A stretch of 64,000 nt of DNA from Streptomyces sp. NRRL F-5630 (GCF_000719475.1 NZ_JOGO01000020.1:1-64000); one strand, 5' to 3'; positions 37,967 to 46,963 are shown, numbered from the stretch's first letter. Program-made: numbers and translations. The notes: generated by a model not told the origin, from the sequence alone.

Positions 37967-38503
37967 TCACGGGACGCGCGGCCCCCGCACCGCCAACGTG
38001 CTCACCGTGCCGTCGCCCCACACCGTCGTGTTCATGAGGACGTGCCCGTCCCCCGCGAGGACGGTGAACTCCGGTACGTACCGCTCCGTGAAGAGCCCGG
38101 CCATCGCGCTCCTGAACAGCTCCACCTCGCTGCGTACGAAGTCCCACTCCTCGCGGAGCCGCACCCGTGCCCAGCCGTGCCGTGTCCCGCCGAAGCGCTC
38201 GCCGTTCGTCGCCGCGCGGTCCACGCCGATGACGAACTCGTCCCGCCCGTCGAAGAGCCGGAACTCCTTGGCCATCCGGAACCAGCCCGCGTTGACCCTG
38301 TCGGCGAGGTCCGGCGCGTCCACGGCGGCGACCTCGTGGGCGCGCGCGTCGTGCCGCCCCTGCGCGGGAAGCGCGGACGCGGCCCCGCCCGGGGGCAGCG
38401 GCGGCATGGCGGGCTCGCCCCGCACGCGTGCGAGGAAGCGCAGCCCGGCGGGAGCGAGGAGCGCGGCCAGCTCCGTGTCGTCGAGAGGCACGAACCCGAC
38501 CAT
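37967..38503 (-). CDS. hypothetical protein
   Basis: A 178-aa protein I do not recognise. It has no signal peptide or membrane segment. It begins MVGFVPLDDTELAALLAPAGLRF, contains a charged central part and ends in beta-rich sequence (PEFTVLAGDGHVLMNTTVWGDGTVSTLAV). Codon use is typical of the genus, which supports it as a real gene. It stands alone, 165 bp from the oxidoreductase gene upstream on the same strand. Confidence 0.65.
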   Translation of the reverse strand: MVGFVPLDDTELAALLAPAGLRFLARVRGEPAMPPLPPGGAASALPAQGRHDARAHEVAAVDAPDLADRVNAGWFRMAKEFRLFDGRDEFVIGVDRAATNGERFGGTRHGWARVRLREEWDFVRSEVELFRSAMAGLFTERYVPEFTVLAGDGHVLMNTTVWGDGTVSTLAVRGPRVP

Positions 38504-38668
38504 ACGGGACGTTCACGGCCGGGGTGCGGGAACGGCGGGACGGGTGGGGACGGGGCGGGAACGGCGGGGCGGGACGGGATCAGGGGCGCCCCCTCGCGAT
38601 CCGGCCACGCGCCGCCGTGCCCCGGCCGTCCCGGCCGCCCCGGCCGTCCCCGCCGGACAGGTACCGCC

Positions 38669-39733
38669 TCAGCCGCTGAATCCCTTCCGCGAGCCGAAGG
38701 CCGCCGCCCGCACGATGAACTCCTTCACCCGCGCCCCCGGCCGGCCCCCGACGTACGCGGTGCGCAGCGAGTCGTCGAAGCGCGTGAACTGCATGACGGC
38801 GTCGGCGCGCCCGAGACTCACGCAACGCCCCACGTAGCGCAGCGGGTACGGCTTCGGCTCGCGGCCCGCGAGGAGCCGGGCGAGGACATCCACGGCGTGC
38901 GCGGCCTGCGGCCCGGCGGTCTGGCAGCCGAAGCGCGCCCCCGGCACGGCGGCGCAGTCGCCCACCGCGAAGATCCGTCCGTCGCTCACGCTGCGCAGGT
39001 ACGGGTCCACGACGGCCCGGCCCGCCTCGTCGACCTCCAGGCCGCTGTCGGCGGCGAGCGGCGGAACCCCCGCGACGACCGCCCACAGCACGAGGTCCGT
39101 GGGCAGTGAGCCGCCGGAGCGCAGCCGGAGTCCGCCGTCCGCCGCCCCGGCCTCCGTCACGACGTCCTCCACGACGTCGACGCGCAAGCGGCCGAGCGTG
39201 GTGAGCGCGCGGACCCTGGCCTGCCCCGAGAGCATGTCGGCGATCCGCTCCCCCACGAGCCGTACCCGCAGGTCCGGCCGCCGCTCGGCGACCTCGGTCG
39301 CGGTCTCGACGCCGGTCGCGCCGCCCCCGACGACAGTGACGTGCGCCCCGCCCGGCAGCGCGGCCAGCGCGGCGCGCGCCCGCCCGGCGCCCTCCCACGT
39401 CCCGACGGGCACGGTCCCGGGCAGGGGCCGCGCGGTACTTCCGACGGCGAGGAAGAGATGGTCGTACGGAAGCGTGTCACCCCCGGCGAGGACGAGAGTG
39501 CCCTCGCCCGCCTTCTCGGCCTCCCCCACCCGGATTTCGACGCCGTCCCGCAACATCGACCGCAGCGGTCTGGCGGCCTCGGCGCTCCCCGCGACGCGCT
39601 GGTGCAGGCGCACCCGCTCGACGAACTCCGCACGCGGATTGACGAGCGTGACCTCGGCTCCCTTCACCTTCTTGACCAGGCGGTTCGCCGCCAGTGTCCC
39701 GGCGTATCCGGCTCCCACCACAAGCACCTTCAT
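38669..39733 (-). CDS. NAD(P)/FAD-dependent oxidoreductase, NDH-2-like
   Basis: Two-dinucleotide-binding flavoprotein of 354 aa. The N-terminal FAD motif is VLVVGAGYAGTLAANRL, the NAD motif in the middle is VTVVGGGATGVETATEVA, and the C-terminal FAD contact is GRIFAVGDCAAVPG. The order matches type II NADH dehydrogenases and AIF/FSP1-like proteins. It lacks an obvious long C-terminal membrane anchor, so it is probably peripheral to the membrane. Electron acceptor is not predictable; a quinone is plausible. Monocistronic by spacing. Confidence 0.88.
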   Translation of the reverse strand: MKVLVVGAGYAGTLAANRLVKKVKGAEVTLVNPRAEFVERVRLHQRVAGSAEAARPLRSMLRDGVEIRVGEAEKAGEGTLVLAGGDTLPYDHLFLAVGSTARPLPGTVPVGTWEGAGRARAALAALPGGAHVTVVGGGATGVETATEVAERRPDLRVRLVGERIADMLSGQARVRALTTLGRLRVDVVEDVVTEAGAADGGLRLRSGGSLPTDLVLWAVVAGVPPLAADSGLEVDEAGRAVVDPYLRSVSDGRIFAVGDCAAVPGARFGCQTAGPQAAHAVDVLARLLAGREPKPYPLRYVGRCVSLGRADAVMQFTRFDDSLRTAYVGGRPGARVKEFIVRAAAFGSRKGFSG

Positions 39734-39889
39734 CGCGATCCCCTTCCGGACGGTCCGGTCTCGTGTCTCACCTCCTTGACGGGACAGCGCCGCGAGGTGT
39801 GACAGGCGAGGGGTGGAGCGGGTCGGGGCGGGGAGGCGAGGGGTGGGGCGGCGGAAGACGGTCCGGAGTAGGGTCCACGCGCGTGGCGC

Positions 39890-40630
39890 TCAGACCCGCC
39901 GCTTCCGCCACAGCCAGGCGCAACCGGCGGCGACGACGAGGAAGAGGACGACGACGAGCGTCCAGCGCGCGGCCTCGGGCGCGGTGGTGTCGTCGGGGTG
40001 GACGAAGTACGTCCACCAGGCGATGTGCGCGAGGGTCGGGACAATGAGCGTTGCCGTGAGGCCGACCCACTTCTGGCCCCGGTCCCAGTGCCGCGAGCGG
40101 CAGACCATCACGAGAGCGGTGATGAGGAGCGCGAAGGAGACCAGGGAGAAGAGCGACATCGTGCTCACGTACGGCAGCACGTCGGCGAGGAGCAGCAGCA
40201 CGAGCGGCACCTCGGCGGGGGAGCGCCGCCGCCCCCGGGGCACGGCCGCGCTGGGAGTTCCGGCCCACGCGGTGCCGGTGTTCCAGGCGCCCCCGTTCCC
40301 CTGCGGTCCACCGGCCCCGGCCCAGCCGCCCTGCGGCACGCCCGCACCCGCGCCCGCGCCGAAGCCCGGCCCGACGCCGAAGCCCCGGTCCGGGCCGGAA
40401 CCCGCTCCGCGCCCGTCCCCCAACTCCTGCATGGCCGTCGCTGCGATGGCGCGGGGGTCGCCCATCTCGGCGAGGATCTCGCGCACGCCGCCGGGACGCT
40501 GGGCGAGGGCGACCTCGATGTGCTCGCCGAGGTCGGCCATCAGCTCCTGGCGCGCGTCCGGGGGCAGCAGAGCGCTCTCCCGCGCGACGGCCGCGAGGTA
40601 GTCACGCACGAGAGTGTCATCGGTCTTCAC
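39890..40630 (-). CDS. HAAS-domain membrane protein (DUF1700-like)
   Basis: Membrane protein of 246 aa. The first 70 residues form a helical HAAS signalling domain (VRDYLAAVARESALLPPDARQELMADLGEHIEVAL). A Gly/Ala/Pro-rich linker follows, then three to four transmembrane helices ending in a basic tail, WRKRRV. HAAS proteins are nearly always encoded with PadR regulators, as here: the GTG start lies 14 bases inside the upstream PadR gene. The pair is thought to act as a sensing and regulatory unit. Confidence 0.85.
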   Translation of the reverse strand: MKTDDTLVRDYLAAVARESALLPPDARQELMADLGEHIEVALAQRPGGVREILAEMGDPRAIAATAMQELGDGRGAGSGPDRGFGVGPGFGAGAGAGVPQGGWAGAGGPQGNGGAWNTGTAWAGTPSAAVPRGRRRSPAEVPLVLLLLADVLPYVSTMSLFSLVSFALLITALVMVCRSRHWDRGQKWVGLTATLIVPTLAHIAWWTYFVHPDDTTAPEAARWTLVVVLFLVVAAGCAWLWRKRRV

Positions 40631-41036
40631 GGGAATCCCTTTCGGTGCCCGGGTGCGGGCCGCCCGGGGTGAGGAGGTGGTCGACGGCGTCACGGAAGCG
40701 GGGCCAGATCGCGGCGAAGTCCGCGAGGGCACGGCGACCGGTGGCGGTGAGTTCGTAGTACCTGCGGGGTGGCCCGGACGTGGACTCCCGCCAGGTCGTG
40801 GCGACGAGCGCGTCGCGCCGCAGCCGCGAGAGCAGCGGGTAGACGGTGCCCTGACTGGTCGCGAGGGCGCCGGTCTCCTGGAGGGCGCCGAGGAGTTCGA
40901 CGCCGTACTTGGGGCCGTCCCGCAGGAGGGCGAGCACGCAGTACTCCAGGACCCCCTTGCGGAGTTGGCTTTCCGCCTTCCCCGGGGCGGCGTCACCCGT
41001 TCCCCCGTGCCTGTTGCTTGCTCCGCCAGGTTCCAT
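40617..41036 (-). CDS. PadR family transcriptional regulator
   Basis: Winged-helix regulator of 139 aa: KGVLEYCVLALLRDGPKYGVELLGAL, then TSQGTVYPLLSRLRRDALVATTW and the YYELTATGRRAL wing typical of PadR. The ATG at 41036 is the last before the homology begins; no clear ribosome site precedes it, so the start is the least certain part. It overlaps the HAAS gene, its usual partner. It probably represses its own operon; GCAAGGT is repeated just upstream (41043-41049 and 41060-41066). Confidence 0.88.
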   Translation of the reverse strand: MEPGGASNRHGGTGDAAPGKAESQLRKGVLEYCVLALLRDGPKYGVELLGALQETGALATSQGTVYPLLSRLRRDALVATTWRESTSGPPRRYYELTATGRRALADFAAIWPRFRDAVDHLLTPGGPHPGTERDSREDR

Positions 41037-41119
41037 GCATAGCAAGGTACCAGCACTGGCAAGGTTCTCGTATCCCACAGGCGCGCTCACCCCTGTGCAC
41101 GGGGACCCCGCGGAGGTGC

Positions 41120-41860
41120 TCACCCTTGCTCGCGCGCGCCCGCCTCCTCCTCAAGCCCAGCAAAGAGGACATCGCGCGCCTCCTCCGCCGCCCGCCGCAG
41201 GCTGTCCGAGAGGAAGTCGAGGAAGCGGGCGGTGTTCTCCAGGCGGATCGCGGCGGGTGTTCCCGCGCCGAGGACACGGACGCCCTCGCGCGCGGTGGCG
41301 ACGATGAGGTCGTTGGAGCGGATGCTGGCGAGGATCGACTCGTACCAGACGCCGTTGTCGATCACGTACCGCTCGCGACGGCCTTCGGCGTGACGGCGGA
41401 CCAGTCCCTGGGATTCCAGGAAGGCGACGGCCTTCGAGACGGAGGCCGGGCTGATCCCCAGCCGCGCGACGAGTTCGGCGGCGGTGAGGCCGCCCGAGTC
41501 GGTGAGCGCGAGGGCCGCCTGCACGCGGGCCGCCATGCGGGGCAGGCCGGAGCGGAGGAAGACCTCGGTGAGCGTCTCCTCGTAGGCGCGCACCGCTTCC
41601 GGGTCCCGCCCCCCGGCCTCCCGCGGCCCGGGCCGCGCCTCGGGGGCCGGCGGCGCGATGCGGCGCCGGGAGCGCTGCTCGGTGGCACGCTGGGCGCGTT
41701 CGGCGCGGTACGCGACGGGGCCGCCGTTGCGCATGACCTCGCGCGTCACGGTCGAGGTCGGGCGCCCGATGAGCCGGGCGATCTCGGCGTAGGCGAGGCC
41801 CTCCACGAGGCCCTGCGCGATCCGCTTGCGCTCCTGCTGCGTGAGCCTTCCTCCGGGCAC
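41120..41860 (-). CDS. MarR-like regulator with N-terminal IS30-type HTH
   Basis: Regulator of 246 aa with two DNA-binding domains. Residues 1-45 form an HTH_38 module like that of IS30 transposases (LTQQERKRIAQGLVEGLAYAEIARLIGRPTSTVTREVMRNGG). Residues about 85-170 form a MarR winged helix (MAARVQAALALTDSGGLTAAELVARLGISPASVSKAVAFLESQGLVRR). The GTG at 41860 is chosen because relatives begin VPGGRLT and AAGGAG lies upstream; an ATG at 41932 would add 24 residues but sits inside the operator cluster. It is divergent from the DUF4097-ABC transporter operon and is its likely repressor. Confidence 0.85.
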   Translation of the reverse strand: MPGGRLTQQERKRIAQGLVEGLAYAEIARLIGRPTSTVTREVMRNGGPVAYRAERAQRATEQRSRRRIAPPAPEARPGPREAGGRDPEAVRAYEETLTEVFLRSGLPRMAARVQAALALTDSGGLTAAELVARLGISPASVSKAVAFLESQGLVRRHAEGRRERYVIDNGVWYESILASIRSNDLIVATAREGVRVLGAGTPAAIRLENTARFLDFLSDSLRRAAEEARDVLFAGLEEEAGAREQG

Positions 41861-41932
41861 CGCGACCACCGCTCCTTCGTCCGTACGCCGCCTGTCTCCG
41901 CCGGCCCGAGAATAGCTTTCCCCGCACTCCAT

Positions 41933-42056
41933 TGCAACGAATGACGCGGAGGAGCGTTGCATTAAACGGCGCATTGGTGCAACGAAATGGCGCCGTTGGC
42001 CTGCTATTTAGCGACTACAGCACGAAATGAGCGTTGCCGCTTCCGGAAAGGCAACG
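41933..42056. promoter_or_regulatory. cluster of TGCAACG operators between MarR gene and exporter operon
   Basis: TGCAACG at 41933-41939 pairs with CGTTGCA at 41955-41961; a third TGCAACG is at 41978-41984; and CGTTGCC (42032-42038) pairs with GGCAACG (42050-42056) around a spacer that is itself nearly palindromic (TTCCGGAA). Five half-sites in 124 bp between divergent genes point to cooperative binding by the adjacent regulator. Confidence 0.65.
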
Positions 42057-42104
42057 TAGCGTTTCCGTCATCGCGAACAAACATCAGCGAGAACGGACGC
42101 TCTT

Positions 42105-42812
42105 ATGACGAAGCCCGGCCCCACCCCTGCTCCCGCCGACACCACCACGGCGACCCCCGCCGCTCCCCCCGCCCTCGCCCTCACCGTCGACCTCCCCGGC
42201 GGGCACCTCCAGGTCATCGCCACCGACCGGGCCGACGCGGCGGTGCGGATCCGCCCGGCCGACGCCAACAGGAGCCGTGACGTGAAGGCGGCCGAGGCGT
42301 TCGTGGTCACGCGCGGCGACGGCACCCTCCGGGTCGCGCCCACCGCGTCCCGGCACCGCCTCGTCGGCACCACCGGCGCGGTCGAGATCACGGTCCATGT
42401 GCCCAGCGGCTCCCACCTGGAGGTGAAGGCGGCGAGCGCCGGCCTGCGCGCGGTCGGCAGGCTCGGTGAGGTGACCGTCGAGGGACAGCGCACCGACGTC
42501 AAGCTGGACGAGACGGCGGCGGCCCGCATCACCGTGCAGGACGGCGATCTCACGATCGGCCGGCTCGGCGGTCCCGCCGAACTGCGCAGCCACCGGGGCA
42601 CGATCCGCGTCACCGAGGCCGTACGCGGCGAGGTCACACTCCGTACGGACAGCGGCGACATCGAGGTCGGCGCGGCCCCGGGCGTCGCGGCCGGGCTCGA
42701 CGCGGCGGCCCCCGCGGGTCGTGTCCGCAACGCCCTGGTCAACGCGGCACCGCCCACCCTCCACCTCCACGCCACGACGTCCCACGGCGACATCACAGCC
42801 AGCAGCCTCTGA
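42105..42812 (+). CDS. DUF4097-like beta-strand repeat protein
   Basis: A 235-aa protein with repeating short beta strands (GHLQVIATDRADAAVRIRP, VEITVHVPSGSHLEVKAASAGLRAVGRLGEV, GDLTIGRLGGPAELRSHRGTIRV, SGDIEVGAAPG) characteristic of DUF4097 adhesin-like solenoids. No signal peptide or membrane helix is apparent after the Thr/Pro-rich N-terminus, so it seems cytoplasmic. It is the first gene of an operon with a drug-type ABC exporter and is repeatedly found beside such exporters and MarR regulators in Streptomyces as I recall. Role unknown; a sensor or scaffold is possible. Confidence 0.8.
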   Translation: MTKPGPTPAPADTTTATPAAPPALALTVDLPGGHLQVIATDRADAAVRIRPADANRSRDVKAAEAFVVTRGDGTLRVAPTASRHRLVGTTGAVEITVHVPSGSHLEVKAASAGLRAVGRLGEVTVEGQRTDVKLDETAAARITVQDGDLTIGRLGGPAELRSHRGTIRVTEAVRGEVTLRTDSGDIEVGAAPGVAAGLDAAAPAGRVRNALVNAAPPTLHLHATTSHGDITASSL

Positions 42813-43054
42813 CCGACGGCCCACAGTCGGGCCCCGGGCACTGGCCCCGGGCCCCGGGCCCCGCGCTCCAGCGCGCCCTCGTCCCGGCGCGACCGCGTGC
42901 CGGACCGTACGCCCACCCCGGCGCTCCCCTCCCCGGCTCGCCGCTGGGCCGGACCACACCTCCGCACCGCCCCAGCCCGAACGCCCCCTGCCGGGACCGC
43001 ACTCCGCCCCGCCATCCGCCCGCCCCACTCACCCATCCTCCCGAAGGAGCCCCC

Positions 43055-44194
43055 ATGCCCCCGCGCCACACCCCGAACACCCCTCCCCCACAACCGAGTT
43101 CCACACCCCTGCCCGGCGGCCAGCTACCCTCGGCACCGGCCGTCTCGACCTCCACCACCCCGTCCCCCGCCACCTCGTCCCTCGCCGTCTCGGCGACCGC
43201 CCTCCGCAAGTCCTACGGCGACAAGACGGTCCTCGCCGGCATCGACCTCGCCGTCCCCGAGGGCACGGTCTTCGCCCTCCTCGGCCCGAACGGCGCGGGC
43301 AAGACGACCACGGTGCAGATCCTCTCCACGCTCGTCAGGCCCGACCCCGGCTCCGGGCCGCTCGTGGTCGGCGGGCACGACCTGGCGCGGGAGCCGCAGG
43401 CCGTCCGCGCCGCGATCGGCGTCACGGGGCAGTTCTCGGCCGTGGACGGGCTGATCACGGGCGAGGAGAACATGCTCCTGATGGCGGACCTGCACCACCT
43501 CGGCAAGCGCGAACGCCGCACGGTGACGGCGGAGTTGCTGGAGCGCTTCGATCTGACGGCGGCGGCGCGCAAGCCCGCATCGACGTACTCGGGCGGCATG
43601 AGGCGTCGTCTGGATCTCGCCATGACACTCGTCGGCGGCCCGCGCATCCTCTTCCTCGACGAGCCCACGACAGGACTCGACCCACGCTCGCGCCACGCGA
43701 TGTGGCAACTCGTGCGCGACCTCGTCGCGCACGGCACGACCGTCTTCCTCACGACGCAGTACCTGGACGAGGCCGACGAGTTGGCGGACCGGATCGCCGT
43801 GCTGCACGAGGGCGCGATCGCGGCGGAGGGTTCGGCGGAGGAGCTGAAGCGGCTCGTCCCCGGCGGTCACGTACGGCTGCGCTTCACCGACCCGGCGGCG
43901 TACGAGGCGGCGGCCGGAGCGCTCCCCGGGGCGGTGCGGGACGAGGCGGCACTCACGCTGCGGGTCCCCGGCGACGGCAGTCAGCGCGCCCTGCGCACGC
44001 TCCTCGACCGCCTGGACGCGGCGGGCGTGGAGGCGGCAGAACTCACCGTCCACACCCCTGACTTGGACGACGTCTTCTTCGCCCTGACCGACAGCGCCAC
44101 CCTTCCGGCCTCCACCGACCCCGGGGCCTCCGCCGCCCTCCCGGCCCCCGCCGGCGCCCCCGCCACGACGCCCCCGAAGGAGCCCCTGCGATGA
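43055..44194 (+). CDS. ABC transporter ATP-binding protein (DrrA-like)
   Basis: ATPase subunit of 379 aa for a drug-type exporter. A 45-residue Pro/Ser/Thr-rich leader precedes the nucleotide-binding domain. Walker A is GPNGAGKT (77-84), the signature is YSGGMRRRLDLA, Walker B is ILFLDEPTTGLD, and the switch His lies in FLTTQYLDEAD. The C-terminal DrrA-type regulatory domain ends in a low-complexity tail. The stop overlaps the permease start (ATGA). It probably pairs with that permease to export a lipophilic compound. Confidence 0.94.
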   Translation: MPPRHTPNTPPPQPSSTPLPGGQLPSAPAVSTSTTPSPATSSLAVSATALRKSYGDKTVLAGIDLAVPEGTVFALLGPNGAGKTTTVQILSTLVRPDPGSGPLVVGGHDLAREPQAVRAAIGVTGQFSAVDGLITGEENMLLMADLHHLGKRERRTVTAELLERFDLTAAARKPASTYSGGMRRRLDLAMTLVGGPRILFLDEPTTGLDPRSRHAMWQLVRDLVAHGTTVFLTTQYLDEADELADRIAVLHEGAIAAEGSAEELKRLVPGGHVRLRFTDPAAYEAAAGALPGAVRDEAALTLRVPGDGSQRALRTLLDRLDAAGVEAAELTVHTPDLDDVFFALTDSATLPASTDPGASAALPAPAGAPATTPPKEPLR

Positions 44195-45012
44195 CCACCA
44201 ACAGCACCCCTGCCCACCCCAGCACCCCCACCACCGGTTTCGCCCTCCGCGACTCCCTCACCATGCTCCGCCGCAACCTCCTCCACGCCCGCCGCTACCC
44301 CTCCCTCACCCTCAACCTCCTCCTGACCCCGATCCTGCTGCTGCTCCTCTTCGTGTACGTCTTCGGCGACACGATGAGCGCAGGCAGCGGCGGCGGGGCC
44401 GACCGCTCGGCGTACGTCGCCTACCTGACTCCCGGCCTCCTGCTCATGACGATCGGGGCCACGGTCGTGGGAACGGCGGTCTCGGTGGCGATGGACATGA
44501 GCGAGGGGATCATCGCCCGCTTCCGCACGATGCCGATCCACCGGGGCTCGGTGATCGTCGGGCACGTGGTCAACGGCGTGCTCCAGTCGGTCGCGAGCGT
44601 CGTCCTGGTCGCGCTCGTCGCGCTGGCGACCGGCTTCCGCTCGACGGACGCGAGCGCGCTGGAGTGGCTCGCGGCGCTGGGACTGCTCGTGCTCTTCGCG
44701 ACGGCGCTCACGTGGATCGCGGTCGGCATGGGCCTGATCAGCCCGAACGCGGAGGCGGCGAGCAACACGGCGACACCGCTGATCCTCCTGCCCCTCCTGT
44801 CCAGCGCGTTCGTCCCGCTCGACAACATGCCGGGCTGGATCAGGCCGGTCGCCGAGTACCAGCCCTTCACCCCGGCGATCGAGACGCTGCGCGGCCTGCT
44901 CCTCGGCACGGGCATCGGCCATAACGGCTGGCTCGCGGTGGCTTGGTGCGTGGGTCTCACGGTCCTGGGCTACTTCTGGGCCACGGCGAAGTTCCACAGG
45001 GACGCGAAGTGA
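44191..45012 (+). CDS. ABC transporter permease (DrrB-like, ABC-2 type)
   Basis: Membrane subunit of 273 aa with about six transmembrane helices. The ABC-2 pattern is visible: SLTLNLLLTPILLLLLFVYVFG, GLLLMTIGATVVGTAVSVAMDMSEGIIARFRTMPI (the cytoplasmic coupling segment), and FVPLDNMPGWIRPVAEYQPFTPAIETLRGLL. It is translationally coupled to the ATPase gene. Together with the DUF4097 protein and the divergent MarR regulator it forms an inducible export system. Confidence 0.93.
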   Translation: MTTNSTPAHPSTPTTGFALRDSLTMLRRNLLHARRYPSLTLNLLLTPILLLLLFVYVFGDTMSAGSGGGADRSAYVAYLTPGLLLMTIGATVVGTAVSVAMDMSEGIIARFRTMPIHRGSVIVGHVVNGVLQSVASVVLVALVALATGFRSTDASALEWLAALGLLVLFATALTWIAVGMGLISPNAEAASNTATPLILLPLLSSAFVPLDNMPGWIRPVAEYQPFTPAIETLRGLLLGTGIGHNGWLAVAWCVGLTVLGYFWATAKFHRDAK

Positions 45013-45333
45013 CGGGCCCGCCGGGGGCGGAACGAGTACGGGCACCGGGGATGGGCGTGGGCAAGGGGCGCGGGCACAGGTACACAGCGTCGCGGCCCCG
45101 CTCGCCCCGCGCCGCCCCGTACCGCCCCGTACCGCCGTGAGGCACTCCCGCCGGAGCGCCCGCGCCATCCACGCCGACGCGGAGCGAACCACCACCAAGC
45201 CCGCGCGGCAGTCCCCGGCCCCTCACTCCCCCGCCGCTCCGCACTCCCCCGGAACCCAGCTTGACGCCGAGCGCAGCAAGAGCGGCCACCGAAGCCGGAC
45301 TTCCCGGCCCCGGGACCGCTCATGCGGTACGGG
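45013..45333. other. 321-bp intergenic region
   Basis: Lies between the convergent ABC permease and DUF397 genes. It is GC-rich with a short GCCCCGTACC tandem near 45112-45131. I see no gene and no convincing terminator hairpin. Confidence 0.4.
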
Positions 45334-45537
45334 TCAGGCGCGCGTCGCGGTGACGAAGCTTGTCCAAGCCGCCGGAGCGAAACCGAGGACGGAGCCGTCG
45401 GCATCCTTCGAGTCACGAACGTGCAGCACGCGGGGCGCGACGGCAACCTCCACGCAGTCATTGTCATTGGCGCCGCTGTAGCTGCTCTTGAACCACATCA
45501 GCTCGGCGCGGTCCTCACACGAAGGCTTCGCGGTCAT
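45334..45537 (-). CDS. DUF397 domain protein
   Basis: A 67-aa DUF397 protein: MWFKSSYSGANDNDCVEVA, HVRDSKDADGSVLGF and a Phe/Ala C-terminus. The ATG overlaps the XRE stop (ATGA). With the XRE/DUF5753 regulator and the divergent ATP-binding protein it completes the triad seen many times in Streptomyces genomes, of which abaA and whiJ loci are studied examples. Probably a small partner of the XRE protein. Confidence 0.88.
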   Translation of the reverse strand: MTAKPSCEDRAELMWFKSSYSGANDNDCVEVAVAPRVLHVRDSKDADGSVLGFAPAAWTSFVTATRA

Positions 45538-46403
45538 GTGTCTCCTAGCAGTTTCTCGATGAATTCCCTCGACCTGGCGGGTCCGAGGGCCTGGGAGCGC
45601 AGGATGCCATACCGGACTTCCAACGCATGTACCTCTCGCGGGTCCGAGATGATGCGGCTTGTCAACTGCGCTTCGGAGTAGCCGACCGTCTTGCCGTTCT
45701 CCAGCCGCAGTACCTGCAACGCACCGCCCAGGCCCGCATGTTCCTCCGAGTCGGTCGGCATGACCTGGAGTTCGACGTTGGGCCGCTCGCTCACGGCGAG
45801 GAGGTGCTCCAACTCACCGCGCAGCACGGCCCGGCCGCCGATCGGGCGCCTGAGCGTGACCTCCTCCAGCACGAAGGACAACGTGACCATCGGACGCCGG
45901 TCGAAGACCGCCTGCCGGGCCAACCGCGCCTCCACGAGCCGCTCGAAGCGTTCACGCAGCAGGGCGGGCCGGGCCTGGGCGAACATCGCCGTGGCGTACT
46001 CCTTCGACTGGAGAAGGCCCGGGATGTTGTGCGCCCCATAGACCAGTATCTCCAGCGACTCCCGCTCCAGCTTCGTCAGATGCCGCAGCTTCTTCGGGTA
46101 CCTGGCCTCGGCGACGTCCCGCTTGAACTCGGCGAGTTTTCCGCCCGCGTCGAGGATCTCGTCGGCCTTGTCGAGGAAATCGGGCTTCGGGATGCGCTTG
46201 CCGGCCTCGACCTTGTAGACCTGCGCCTCGCTGTACCCGATGGCCGCGCCGAAGGCGGGCTGCGAGAGCCCCGCGCTCTGGCGCCAGAGCTTGATCTGAC
46301 GGCCCACGGCCTCCAGGACGGCGGCCGAGTCCTCCTCGTCCTCGACCTCCTCGTCGGAATCCCAGTTCTGGTTCCCCGAGCCGTCGGACTCTTCACGTGC
46401 CAC
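45534..46403 (-). CDS. XRE-family regulator with DUF5753 domain (WhiJ-like)
   Basis: Regulator of 289 aa. After an acidic N-terminus comes the HTH (about 34-85: AVGRQIKLWRQSAGLSQPAFGAAIGYSEAQVYKVEAGKRIP). The rest is the DUF5753 (Scr1-type) domain, with YGAHNIPGLLQSKEYATAMF, EEVTLRRPIGG, LQVMPTDSEEHAGLGGALQVLRLE and a C-terminal helix. The GTG at 46403 has AGAGGAG just upstream. The DUF397 gene overlaps its end, and an ATP-binding protein gene is divergent. It likely represses its own unit, with DUF397 modulating it. Confidence 0.9.
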   Translation of the reverse strand: MAREESDGSGNQNWDSDEEVEDEEDSAAVLEAVGRQIKLWRQSAGLSQPAFGAAIGYSEAQVYKVEAGKRIPKPDFLDKADEILDAGGKLAEFKRDVAEARYPKKLRHLTKLERESLEILVYGAHNIPGLLQSKEYATAMFAQARPALLRERFERLVEARLARQAVFDRRPMVTLSFVLEEVTLRRPIGGRAVLRGELEHLLAVSERPNVELQVMPTDSEEHAGLGGALQVLRLENGKTVGYSEAQLTSRIISDPREVHALEVRYGILRSQALGPARSREFIEKLLGDT

Positions 46404-46528
46404 GGCGCTCCTCTCTCCCGCACAGGGCCGGACAAGGCCGTACAAGGCCCGGCCCTCTCCCGCACAGTCACAGCCCGTACGGCCGCGATCACTGGAAAGC
46501 CTAAGCCGACCGCGCCACGCTGAGTGAC

Positions 46529-46963
46529 GTGAATCACGAAATCACCCAGCAGCCAGAAGCGATGCACCACTTCTTCCGCGTGCAGTTGTCGAGCACGCGC
46601 CGGGGCGCGCGCCTGGCACGCCTGTTGGCGGTCGAGCAACTGCGCGAGTGGGGAGTGCCGTTGACGGCTCCCCGTCAGATCATCGCGGAACTGGCGTCGA
46701 ACGCGGTACTGCACGGGCACGTGGACGGCCGGGACTTCGCGCTGATCCTCGACCTGTCGCCGGACAGGCTGCGGATCGAGCTGGTGGACACACGCGGTGA
46801 CAAGGACCTGGAGCCGACCGCCCCACCCTGGTTCGCGGAACGCGGCCGGGGCCTGCTCCTCGTGGCGGCCTTCGCGGACGACTGGGGCGTGGAATGGGGC
46901 CCCGCGCCGAAAAAGACGGTGTGGGCGGAAGTACGCCTGCACAGGCGGCGTCGGCCGGGATAG
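46529..46963 (+). CDS. ATP-binding regulatory protein (HATPase_c)
   Basis: GHKL-fold ATP-binding protein of 144 aa, related to anti-sigma kinases. The N box is IIAELASNAVLHGHV, the G1 region RIELVDTRGD, and the G2 region ERGRGLLLVAAFADDWGVEWG. It belongs to the DUF397/XRE/ATPase triad. The GTG at 46529 lacks a strong ribosome site; ATG at 46562 (MHHFFRV) is an alternative. The last 47 codons are duplicated 4,700 bp downstream as a truncated fragment, so this gene marks the left boundary of a cassette. Confidence 0.87.
   Translation: MNHEITQQPEAMHHFFRVQLSSTRRGARLARLLAVEQLREWGVPLTAPRQIIAELASNAVLHGHVDGRDFALILDLSPDRLRIELVDTRGDKDLEPTAPPWFAERGRGLLLVAAFADDWGVEWGPAPKKTVWAEVRLHRRRRPG

Noticed and set aside
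41861..41932. Longer start (ATG at 41932) for the MarR-like regulator
   Set aside because: No ribosome site, extra residues unlike the family, and the codon lies inside the operator cluster.
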